Shown here: positions 46,691 to 58,300 of the stretch, one piece after another
How the letters are laid out: each line of letters begins with the position of its first letter
Numbering within the stretch: position 1 is the first letter of the stretch
From: Rostratula benghalensis
Lineage: Eukaryota > Chordata > Aves > Charadriiformes > Rostratulidae
Direction of reading: 5' to 3'
NCBI GenBank assembly: GCA_013399305.1
Contig: VXAI01000020.1
Span: forward strand, 5,454,642-5,518,641
DNA: 64,000 bases
Position numbers and translations under genes: made by a program
Notes under the pieces: model-generated
Databases searched by the model: none
Told to the model about the DNA's origin: nothing
Seen by the model: only the letters and a program-made list of their open reading frames with translations

Positions 46691-49600
46691 CGTTGGGAAA
46701 TATGTGTTTCATTTTTTAAAAAGTTCCTATTAGAGTAATTGTTTCAGAGCAAACCCCTATTGAAAATCAGCTGTACTAGCACAGAATGGGACTTGCTCTT
46801 GGTGCATTGAAAAAAAAAGGCAGATAAATGGGAAATATCTCTGGTGCCTACGCCACCCTGTACCTGCTGTATTACATCTTCTGCCAAGTAGGCATAAAAT
46901 GCTAATACGCAGTCAGAATAAAATGCTGTGATTCTGGCTGCAATGAGCTTCACACTTATTTTACTATGTTGTAAATTTCTGCATATGGCAATATGAAATC
47001 TGCTCCTCTTGCTGTAAATACTTAAGTACAGCTTAAAGAAATCAGAAAAATGATGCCTTTGTCAGAAGGCAAGACTGTCCTTTAAATAAATATGTGGGAA
47101 AGGAGTGACCGACCTCAGTTCTGACACTGTTATCTATTCTTTCAAGTACCTAAGCCCTATTCCCAGTAAAGTCAATAGGAATAACATTTTCCCCCTTCTA
47201 CACTTTGTATGGATCATGTGCCAAAAGCACACGATGTGGTTTACTTTGGGGATGGGTTTTTTTATTAATATCTGCAATGTAATCAGTAAAGTCAACACTA
47301 CTCTGGAAACAGGATGTTAGGTCTCATCTAAATATCTTTACTCGCCAACGGAATATGGAATTTGACTGGATTCCCATTTGTTAATTTGTTTTCTCCACAT
47401 GGATAGCTCTTCTCTTTGAAACAGCACTTTCAATATCACACATTTAAATGGTTACTGTGTTACAGCTTATTCTACTTTTCAGAAAGAAAGTAGTGGATAT
47501 TCTTAAAAAAAAAAAGGTTAAAAAGTGATTTTAAGATGAAAGCCACATTTCTTCTCATAGCACAATATTTTTAAGGCAGGTCAAGCTTTTAGTTCAAACT
47601 AATTGGTAATAATCCTTCAAATTAGTTATGGATTGTCACAGTGAAAAACTGTTTCTTTATATTAGTATTACGTTATCCATCTCTGAAGTTCTCATGGGAA
47701 CATATGTAAATTTTGATGATGGAGTTTTTCAGAAAACCTGTAAAATACACATCTGGACAGGTCTGAAATGTGGACATAGTCTTAAACTATTTATCAGAAA
47801 TAGAAAATAAAAAATGCAACATTAAGCCATTGTCTTTAAGTTTGCAATGCCAATTGCTGTAACTTGTCCCTTAAAAGTCTTGGAACTGGGAATGAAAACT
47901 TGAGGAACTTGATTGGCTACAGAAAACTCCCAAAGGCTTTCATATGGTTTGGTTGTTGGGGTTTTTTTTTTATGTGAAAGAACTAAAACACTTACAACTA
48001 TTCCTACTGTGCTACATTTGTGAGAGATAAGTGTATCTAGAGTTCCGTTTCCTCTGGAAACGTTTTTGGAGAGTGCATTCAACAGATGGAAACATAAAGT
48101 ACCTGATACAGCACTTGACTCCACGTTTATGCTGATGTAAATAAAATTCTGGAGAATCTTCTCAGTGTAAAGCCTACCTAAATAAAACCTGGAGTGAAAC
48201 CTCCATAAAGTCCTTCCTGTCATCTGATACACTGAGACAATTCTATGTTAATATCCAGTTCAGATTAATCAGTGTAGTGTTCAAATAACTTGTTTCATAA
48301 TTGTGCTCATTAAAAATCATCATGAATTTACAGCAATATATGAAAGGTTGAAAGTTAAGACATATTTCAGTCACGTGTCGTTTAAAAGTAAGAATGTCCT
48401 AGGGACACCGCGCATCCATCAGATGAGTAAAGAAAGATAAACAATGGCATGTAACATTATCCACTTAAGTACCACTACCCAATCTGTAAACTAATGAGAA
48501 TTCATTATGAAGATACTGGAGAAAAGCAGATTACCTTGGATTTATGGCAAGGTAAATCTGGTTATGCTTATTATCTGTTTGTTTGTTTGTTTTGTTTTGT
48601 TTTCAGAGATCTTATAAAATAACAACAATTACCTTCTTCATTGAGCCTTTATATTTTTCCCCTCTGTATGAAGCTGAAAAGAAAAGGTTAGTATTAGAAA
48701 CCTGATTAAGATCCGATGCTTTTTGAAACACCTGAGCTTGAAGCAGGGAAGCTTCTTAGTCCACATTCTCACACAACCTTTAGCAAACATCAGTTGGTCA
48801 CACAGGAAATTTTCATGTGATCATTGAATATATATCTCCTTTAACACATATGATTTTTCTGGAAGTGTTCATCACTGACCTTCTGAAAATTCTAAAGGAG
48901 GGCTGGGAAGGACTGGTAAGGGATGCATACATCTAGGACAACCAGCAACAATAGTCTGGAGAAGGAGAGGAGGAGGAAAATGTATGGCATTTAGAGAAGA
49001 GGTGCAAACAGAGATGAGTTCAACATCCAGTGTGAGGCAGCACACAGTACCAGCAACCCATGTGCCAGTGTTTCTCAGACCAGGTGAGATAACAAGTGGT
49101 TTCAAAGTGAAAATTCTAACTTTTCATTCGATTAAATATTGGTAAAGTACAAAAAAGCCCTGTATCTTGTAATGATATAGGAGAAAGTATGTGAGTGAAG
49201 AGGGGACACATAAGGAAAGGTATTCCCATCTTCCTGCCCCCTCAGGGCTCACATCTTTATACTCATCATTTTCATAAAAAATTAGTTTCCTTTGAGAGAG
49301 ATTTGCTGAACTCCTTGTGGATTATTTTGGTAGCTCAGACCAAGAAAAGTACTGTAATGTGCTCTGAGACAAGACACCAAGAGCCTTTCTATGGGAAACT
49401 GGGAGCCTGCATACAACTTTTGATCTCAGAAAGCCTGACCATTGACCTCTGCGCTGGTAAGGCTGATCATGTGTTCATACAAGAACTCCCTGTTGGACAG
49501 GAGCTCCATTCTCTTGTTAGCATCCTAACACCTGGATGCTGAAAGTCATCTACGAAGGTCTATCAGAGTAAACCTAATTTCAGTAATCCCTGCTGATGCA

Positions 49601-52600
49601 CAGTTAGGAACTTTAAAGCAATGCTATGAATTGCAGCAGTTTGGCAGCTGCTGTAAATTGCATCTACGCTGGACTGGATCAATAAGATCCAAAGACTCCT
49701 CCTATTCTGCTCTTATATCAGGAAGATGCTTGTTATAATTCTTCTGTCTTAAATAAAGACATCATGGCACAGAGAACTAGGGTGCTATCCCTTTCATGTA
49801 AAGCATGGAAACCCTTACCTGCGACATTATTTATCCAATGAGGTCTAAGCCTGTACATATTCTCTGCTTGGTTATGACTGCAGTCAGTCCCCTCATCTCC
49901 ACCCTAGACTGAGGTGTCCTGTTAAAAAAGAGGACAGTTCAGAAGTTTAAATCCTCCCTGGTGAATAGAAATTTTGCTGTTCCCTGTTAAGGTTTGTTGT
50001 ACATGAGGAATAAATTCTCTTGCCTGTAATATTCTGGCAATGAGTACTTTTTGGAGATTGATTAAATGCTTCAGCTTTACTCAGTCTATTAATCTCAGCA
50101 GCCATTTATTGCTTCGTATACTACAGTGCATTGGGGATTATCCCTTAAGCACTGTGTGTAGAAAGCATGTAGCAGCAAGATACAAATCTTGTGTCTTGGA
50201 AATGCTTCTCTGGAAATGAAGAAAAGGGGCTGTCAGTAAAAGCCAGGATAGTTTATATTGGCACTGGATGCCCCAACCTTTTGTCATCAGTAATGCAAGC
50301 TCTCTTTTCCTACATCAAATACGTGATACTAACCCAGAAGCCATGGTGTAACCTGGTGTACTGCTGCTACTGCACCCATGTGCATCTGTTAATTCCTGCT
50401 GATACCCGAGTCAGTGGGAAGGGAACTTAAACCACTGCAAATTTCTTTGAACAATATGAGCAGCCGCTGTTGCATATTGGCTGGAACATCCAGCCTCTTC
50501 ATCCAGTCAACTGTTACCACCACCTGCAAATCTTGCAGATAGTACTATTCTGCATATGAAGCATATACTTAAAGGTAATACGTGCATTCCACTGGATTAA
50601 AAAAATGTACATCAACTATGTTAGCACTGGGGCTACCAACATTAATAAAATAAACCCTAAACAGTGTCTTACTTCATCCCAAGTCTTTAACTACTTCTTT
50701 TTTCCTTTCTTCTTTCAAAAAGTGCTGCTTCACTAACAACATTTGCTTCAGTGAAGCTATGCCAGTTTATAGCAGTGGAGAGGTGGACTCTGCTGCTCAC
50801 CCACTGTTAATGAGTTTGAGAAATCGACTCAGGGCTGTCACTATCTAAATCCTTTTCTTGGTTGCTTGCTTAATACTGGATTGTCTTTCATTTCAATAAT
50901 GTAAAAACAAATATGTATATGCATCAGGAATGAATTCCCTCTGTGCTGAGTCTACAGTACAGTTAACCAGGTTGTGTTTACCTTTCTAGTTATTTGAATG
51001 GGTTTGTATAGAACTTATTTTATAGAACTTGATAGCCAATGAGCAATAATGTACATGCACAGAGAGAGAAAGACACTGTGACCAGAGCAGTTTGATGCTC
51101 CTTGTGCTTTCTGGATTCCCTGTTTATCCTGCTCTAACATGTTGGCTTTTAGATGTGTCTCTCTCTTTATGCTCATCTGTTCTCCCTTTGTGCACTCCTA
51201 AATCATTGAATTATTGCCTTGGTAGCCCTCCAGAGTGTTTTGCATACCCTGCCTCTAGAATATGTTTCTGATGGGACACATCTTCCAGACTTGAATCCCT
51301 TGACTTATGGGAAGAGGTGGTAAGGAAGATAGAGAATAATTCTGAAGTTGAGCATTGTGTGAGAAGGATAATTTACAGAGCCATATGAAGTCATGGGTTC
51401 TGAAGTCCTCTGGAAACAGCATAGACAAGTCCAAGGGCATATGGCCAGGCTACTGAGTTTCCTGGCATGCTACTCTGGCAGTGATATGGCAAGATTTTAG
51501 GACATCAAGGAGACAGTGATGCTGTCCAAGAGCCCATACAGAAATGCTGTTTCCCAAAACAGTGACCTGCTTTTCTCTCACGAGAAGCTGGGCACTCACC
51601 CCTGCATCTCTGCTGCCTGAGATTCCAGTCACCAACAGCCCAGCTGAGAGTTTTGTTCCTCCCCAGTTCCTTGGCAGTCTTGAGCCACTGCTTCCCTGTG
51701 CATCTTCGAAATGCTTCCTGACCACAGTCAGGAAAATCCCCCACTTGCTCCTACTTCTCTGACGTCCCCCCCACATCCATATTCTATCACATATCTTTTT
51801 ACCACTCATCTGGCTTGAAGCCTCCTTCAAAAGCAGAGGCTGTCCTTGGCCTCTGTCTCCCATGCCACTTATTCTGGTCTTCATAATATCAAATTACTTT
51901 CTACATTCCTTAATTAAAACTTACCAAGAACAACCCATACATTATTATCCCATGTATGATTTGATGAGGAAGGTATTAATACCAAAAATTAGTGCATTGA
52001 CATGTTAATTTTGAGGAACGTTTTGGGAGCAATGTTATAGCAACAGAAATCAGTCTTCCATCTTAGCATCATTAATTTTCTTTATTTTGCACCCATTAGC
52101 TTAGTGATGGTCCAATGTAGGGTCAAACATATATTTTTTTAGCAGCTTTCCTCCTTGTACCAAATTTATGATTTTATTTGTTTTTAAATTGTTTTGTTCT
52201 TTTATTTGAGAACAGCCAAAATTAATATTTTTCTTCCTTTCTCCTTCTTGGATGAGCAGGAGTCTTAAGTTGCTACTGGTCAGACATGTCTCCAAAATTT
52301 CCCAAGATCTCGAGCAGTACCACAGGTCACTAAAAACTATGGGGTGAACAACACCACCACCCTGCAAAATGCAACCCCCAAACCCATGAACCAGTCTTTT
52401 TAGTTCTGCCAGTTCAGCACCTGTAACATCCCTTAGAGGCATCAGGCTTAACCATCACACAGTTTAAAGTGAGCTGAAAAGCAAAGATTGAAACAAAGTT
52501 CAAGGACCTCATGGGAATCTCCAGCTCTGATACACAGAGAGTTTCTCAGACTAGAGAATGTAAAGGACAAGTGGAAGTAAAAGGGGTAAGAGCAAAGAAA

Positions 52601-54309
52601 TGAACGCATAGAAGTGTGAGGGAAAAGAAGTTTCAATCTGACCTGGCAGCTGCCAGAAAACAGCCTCAAGATAAGAGAGCATAGTCCGTCCAGAACAGAC
52701 AGGGCAACTAGTGGCTATGAAGATAGCATGGCAGCACGGGGCATTATCAGTAGGTCATTATTACTCCTGTAAAGAACAGCCTGTCAAAGCTCCCACCCCT
52801 TTGCCTCCCCTTACCTCTGACATCCCAAAAGTTTGAAATACATCGCTAAACTTTGCAAGCCCAGATCCTACCAGGCCCTAGTACTTATTCTGCTAGGAAA
52901 AGGCATTCGGCACTTGGCTACCACGGCCACAACGTAGCTCAGTCTGAAGAGACCAAACTGCTCACAGAGCTGCTATGAATCTAACAGAGACCCTCAATAT
53001 GTGGGTGATCCCCAATAAGAAAGGCTGTTCACTGAGACCCCTTGCCTTCCCACAAAAAATTATTATATTGTTTAACTCACCCTTAAATACAACACTACAT
53101 TCCTGCCACTTACCCAATTCATTTCTCTCTTGCATAGTTCAAAATATGTGTATGCATCTCTGGTGATACTTGTTTTGATGCACTTCAAGAACAACAGAGT
53201 CCTATTTTATTTACTTAGTGAAGCAACATCTTGTTTATTGATTAAGCATCTTCTATTTTCTCATCTGCTGTTTCTAAAATTCACAACAAATCCATATAGG
53301 TAATGAAGCTGCTAATTCTGAAAGGCAAAGTGTATGACCGACTATGCAGCTTGAAATAGAAGAGTAAAACCTTATTGAGGGAAAAACTCCGGATAATGCA
53401 CAGAAAACCTTTTTGGGTTTGGGTTTGGTTTTTTTTTTTTTAGTTTTCATTAGGGAAAACAGAGGACAGTTTGTGAATATTCATTCACAGTCTTTCCCAA
53501 ACAGGTTCACGTTGCTTCTGCTATCAGGCATAAGAGTCAGCAGAGAGATATTCCTTCGGTGTCTAAACTCAGGAGGGTGGTATGGAGATAAACAGTATGT
53601 GCTGAAAAGAGGGAACAGACTTTTTGCAGAGCTGTCTCTGGCTTCCTGTGGCTGGACCATCCCTATGACAGGCAGAGGAGTTACCTCTTCATGGCAGCAT
53701 GCAACACAGCCACAGTAGCCCATTCAGTGTCAACTCAGTAATTCATTAGAAGCAATGAATGAGTGAGCTTCCCATGTGCTTTTCTTCCAGCAAAATATCC
53801 TTTGACAGTCTGAAGTCATTCCATCATCACTGGTCATAAAAATTGTGCTGCAAAATCCCCTCCAAACAATCTCCACTTCTACCTGTACAAGGTAAATTAG
53901 TAAAAACTAAGATAATGAATATATTTAATGGACATAAAGCCAAAATATGGCCAGGAAACCACTGGGAAATGGTTTAGATTATTATCATTTATAAATTGAA
54001 ATTTTGGTTTACCAGTTCATTAGGGTCTTTTTAAAAGTCAATGAGCCAGTAAATGAGAGTGATTTATTTGATATAGCATCCTTTGATTGCCAAAGTTTCA
54101 ACAAGCTTGTCAAAGAAGCTAAGCCTCTTGAGAAGACAGAAGGTGTTCTAATAAACCGTTACACACACCCACCCCACAGTTAATAGGTAAAAGATAAAAG
54201 ACAGGAAGAAATGGCCAAGTTTTGCAGCAGAGATTGGTTACCAGATGCTACTATGGAAATCTATGCTAGGGCTTGTGCTGAACCAGATATTTACAGGTTA
54301 CACAGAAAA
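46691..54309. other. long unique non-coding stretch
   Basis: There is no supported gene. Low-complexity pieces include (GTTT)n at 48576-48603 and GGGTTTGGGTTTGG followed by T13 at about 53415-53441. TTCCCAGTAAAGTCAATAGG at 47159 is another instance of the motif at 37301. Frames of 136 (minus, 47822-48232) and 144 codons (minus, 51450-51884) show no family features. Confidence 0.45.
48576..48603. repeat. (GTTT)n / (GTTTT)n simple repeat
   Basis: TGTTTGTTTGTTTG is followed by TTTTGTTTTGTTT, a short GT-rich microsatellite of mixed 4- and 5-base units. Confidence 0.85.
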
Positions 54310-55373
54310 AGGGCACAGAGTGAAATTGCAATGTCTGCAGATGGCATCAATGTTCAGAGCAAAATGGAGTTCTGCTGTATTTTGTTGATCTGTCACAAAA
54401 GAGCAGATGAAACTCAATGACAATACATACAAATGTAACCCACATGGGAAAAATGATATAAACTACACGTACATGATGATGGGACGTAAAGTAGCTACTA
54501 CCACTCAGGGAAGATGACTTGGAATGATTTTTGGTGGTCAAAAAGAAGAAAAAAATGAACTGTGAATTAGTATTGTTAGGGAAGTAGCAGAAGAAAATAA
54601 CAGTAAAAATTATCATACTGCTGTAAAAATCTACCATGCATGCAAATCCTGAAGACAGCAGATATTTCTGATCGCCCACTTTCACAAATAACACAGGAAG
54701 GAAGGAGGAAGGTGTCAGAACAATAAATGCATAGAGTGGCTCCCATATGATGGCAGACAAAATACTGTGGGAATCTTCAGCTTCCAAATGGTTTGTGAAA
54801 GGTGAGAAGGAAACAGACTTTCATTGTTTTTCACAACTCAGTACACAAAGGGCTTCAGGGCTCTAATTTCAAATAAACAAAATGAAGGGATTTTTTTCCA
54901 TGTAGCTCCAAATAGAATATTGTGCAGGTTAAAAGCATAAACAGTTTTAAAAAGGAGTTATAAAGTCAATGAAAAATAGACCTGTTGGTTTTATTAAGCA
55001 AGAGAGTCTGAATACAATCTTCCTCAGATAAGAAATTTCTTCTTCTAAGGCCTTTTTCAACATATGTGCCCCATTTCAATGCTTTAGATGCACAGTATTG
55101 AGGGAGCCAAACCTTTGACCCAGCCTGCTACAGAAGTGCTTCTCTTCTGGCATTCCCTGATCCTGGAAAGAGCCATACCCAATGTGAATCTTTTCAGAGG
55201 TAAGTGATGTTTCTAAATCTCGTTGCCATTTGCTTTCTTATTCTGCTGCTGTGGAGTTCTCCCCAGGGCAGTTCTCCAGAAGACTTGAGTCAAGACTGAA
55301 ATCGGACAGTTGAACCTGGGGGCAGGGGGATAGCTCGGATGAACTTTGAGGTCCCTTCCAGGCCTTTGATTTG
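54310..55373 (+). mobile_element. ancient CR1/L3-type LINE, RT active-site region to 3' end
   Basis: About 1.06 kb of very old LINE in sense orientation. MSADGINVQSK (about 54331-54363) sits where the catalytic FADD block is expected, with the second aspartate lost (ADG). After a frame change, 54407-54550 reads MKLNDNTYKCNPHGKND, then INYTYMMMGRKVATTTQGR and LGMIFGGQKEE, matching MKFNxDKCKVMHxGKNNxNYTY...EKDLGVIF. Near 55145 the frame reads FWHSLILERAIPNVNLFRG, matching HWNSLPREVVxxPSLxxFK. The end, GATGAACTTTGAGGTCCCTT then CCAGGCCTTTGATTT, matches the family terminus. Spacing from active site to 3' end is close to that of an intact element. Multiple stops; inactive. Confidence 0.78.
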
Positions 55374-58300
55374 GTAAGCTCACTGCAGATAAGCCAAGAG
55401 ATGATGCTGCAGCCTTCAGACTACTCAGGAACAGGGTACATATGAGAAGTATGTAATGTATCTATCCACATGAATCACTATTTTGTCCTGTTCAGTCAGA
55501 CAACAATGAACTCTTATGGCAAAAGACAAATCATGGCATTTTTACAGTTATGCGGGAGGGTGTAGAAAATGCAGATTTGCAGTGATCAACAACAAAATAT
55601 GCTTCTAACTCCAGTGGCACAGTCTGAAAATGCACCATGTCCCCCACCATCCCCAAGGAGTTCTAGTTTGTAACACTGAGGGAGTACCTTGAATGAAATC
55701 ACCACCACAACAAAACACTGACATAGAGCAAGATAAAAGCCCGCTGTTTCTTTATCTCTATCTATTCCAGAGAAGCTAATGTGCAGCAGTTAAAGAGAAG
55801 TATCTCATTTCAGTGGAAATCCTCTCACATGGAGAAGTTCTGAGTGTGAAATTAACCTATGGGGGTTTTTAATTCCAAAATTTTCCCTTGTCAGGTAGTC
55901 CCCCATGAAGCTTAAGGGGAGCAGTGGCAGCTTGGTGAAGAGGTTCATCTGTAAAGAGAGTGTGGCTCAGCCCTGCCTGCAAATTCTGTGGCCTCTGAAA
56001 ATTGCAGCAGTAGCACACTACCTTCATTTAGGTAAGAAGGCGTTCAGGAGCAAGCAAGCATGACCAAAATGATGCATTGCATTAATGCACAAATCCCTGA
56101 AAAACTGCGTGCACAAGACGATTCTCACAGCTTTCCGTGAGATCTGCCTTTTCTGAAAAGTCTGTCCCTCTTGGTTATTCATGATTTAAGTCAGCGGTGT
56201 TTATTTAATTATAAAAGTGCTGGAGGGGGTGAGGAAGGCTATGCTTTGCATGAATGTTAAATGCAATCTACCTGTACTCAAGAATTAACTTTCATATTTA
56301 AGTGGGTCAGTCTCTAAATCAGGTTTGCTCGTCTGCTTGAGTTCTGATGCTTTAAAAGGTGCATACTTGTGTCAGTGTGCTGAAGACACTGATAGTTATG
56401 GGTTTTTTATAGAGACATCACAAAGTGATGTGACTTATAAACAGTGTTCTGAGTCTACATTCCCATGTAGCCCCACTTGTTCAAGTAAGCCATGCTAGGG
56501 TTTTGTCTTTATGATAACATGATTCTAATGAGGAGTGGACCTTAGGCCTCAGATTATTAAAGCCCATTATTTCTTTGCTTTTCCTATTACCTAATTTGTA
56601 ACTCACACAGGGTAGTAACCAAAGTGCCCGCTGGGAGTCTTTTTGAGTAGGTTTTTTTGCAGCCATTTGCATCCTTATAATTGAACGAGGAGGGGTTGAA
56701 TCTGCCAGTCAATTTTAAAAGGCTTTTTCTTAGAATATTATGAGCCACCACCTCGTGTTTGTGCTGTGATTGCTTTTGAAAAGGACTGTCTTTTCAAAAG
56801 AGATCTCGCTTTGTCAAACATTGGAAAGGTTTACTTGTTTTCTTGAAATACAATTATCCCTGGAGTTCTAGAAGTGGTAACGGTGAAAAGGCTAAATGAA
56901 GCTGAAATCATTTGTATCATCTGTGTCAATTGATCGGCTGACACAAACAGTCGCAGTCTTATTTTACCACATCAGGGTAGTGAAACTACTGTGCCCAAAT
57001 TCTGTTGTGATTTCTGGTGGGTTGTTATGTACTCATTTATTAAGTTCACCCAATCTGTTTGCTGTCTGTAAGGCTCTGGTTCCATGTTATTAATATGGGA
57101 CCACTAGAGCACTTGGGAAAAGAAACCTCATCGGGATCAGGGAGGAAATTACATTTCTGCTCAGATAGCTGGAGCACCCAAAACATGATTCACACTGACG
57201 ACACCTTATAGTGCCTCTCTGAGTTATTCCTCATCCAGTATTGGTGTTAAGAGGACAGTAAATACCTGATCTGGCATATAGTCTGTGCAAACGAAGTTAT
57301 CTCTTCAAAATTTCTAAAACAAATCTGAAGCAGTTGAGTGAGTTCCACCACTTCAGTGCCTTTCATCATCCAGCTGCAGCACAGCAGTGCCCCATTGCTA
57401 GGCACCTAAAGCCTCGTGTGATTTCTCTTGAAACCACAACTTAAGACAATTAGTCCCCAATTCTTTAAAATCTATCTGCTTTACTATTAAAGTGATAAAC
57501 TGTGAAGTCTTACCCTGTTGTGTATAATCTCTCTCCTTCAGAGCAGTTCAGCTGATGCACCAGGGAGGCTGTCCACGCTCCCGCTATGAAATACAAGATG
57601 TGTGTCCTCCCCAACTCACTGCTGCTGGACCTGATCCTGGCTGCCATGGATGTGTAAATAATACAGGAGTTTGCAGATAAGCAGGGTTTTGTAAATAACA
57701 TAAGGCCACTGCTGGTGGTGATAATGTTCTCCCAGTAGAAGCAAAAATGCATACCACAGGTCTGGTATACCAAGTGCTACGTCTCTGTGAGATGTGAAAA
57801 CATCAGGGGTTGATTTATAAGTTTTAGTGAACAGGTTTAAATATCAGCTAAAAATCCTGGGTCTTACTTTCATGTCCTCACTGGGACTGGTAACAGCAGA
57901 AATCTCATTGGTGACATTGTTTTCTAGCTGACACTGCAGATACCACAGCATTGCTACAAAACTTGTTCCCAGTCACGTTTGAACTGATGGCTTGGGAAAC
58001 CACCATATCTGGAGGCTGGGAACACAGAATTGTATTGATATCTGAAGATATCTTTCGCCTGTTGCACGGTGTTAAGTGTCCATGGTCTCTTCTCCACACA
58101 AGAGGAGGTAGTTCCCATAGATTGCAGCCTCATCTATTTAATCTGTCCCAAAACTCTTTAGTAAAAGGAAGGCTGTAAGGCTGTCAGAACAGTTTACTCA
58201 CAGATACTTGCTTCCTTCCCACTAAATGGGGTTTCTCTCTTTGCTGCACTCCACTGTATACAAAGTACAGAATAACTACAGTTCAAATTTAGTGTCCTGA

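Noticed and set aside
47822..48232. 136-codon minus frame
   Set aside because: Includes a lysine run from a poly(T) tract and lacks any recognised motif.
54347..54787. 146-codon hydrophobic minus frame that looks like a membrane protein
   Set aside because: It is antisense to the ancient LINE relic at 54310-55373; A-rich LINE sequence read backwards yields Phe/Ile/Ser-rich frames.
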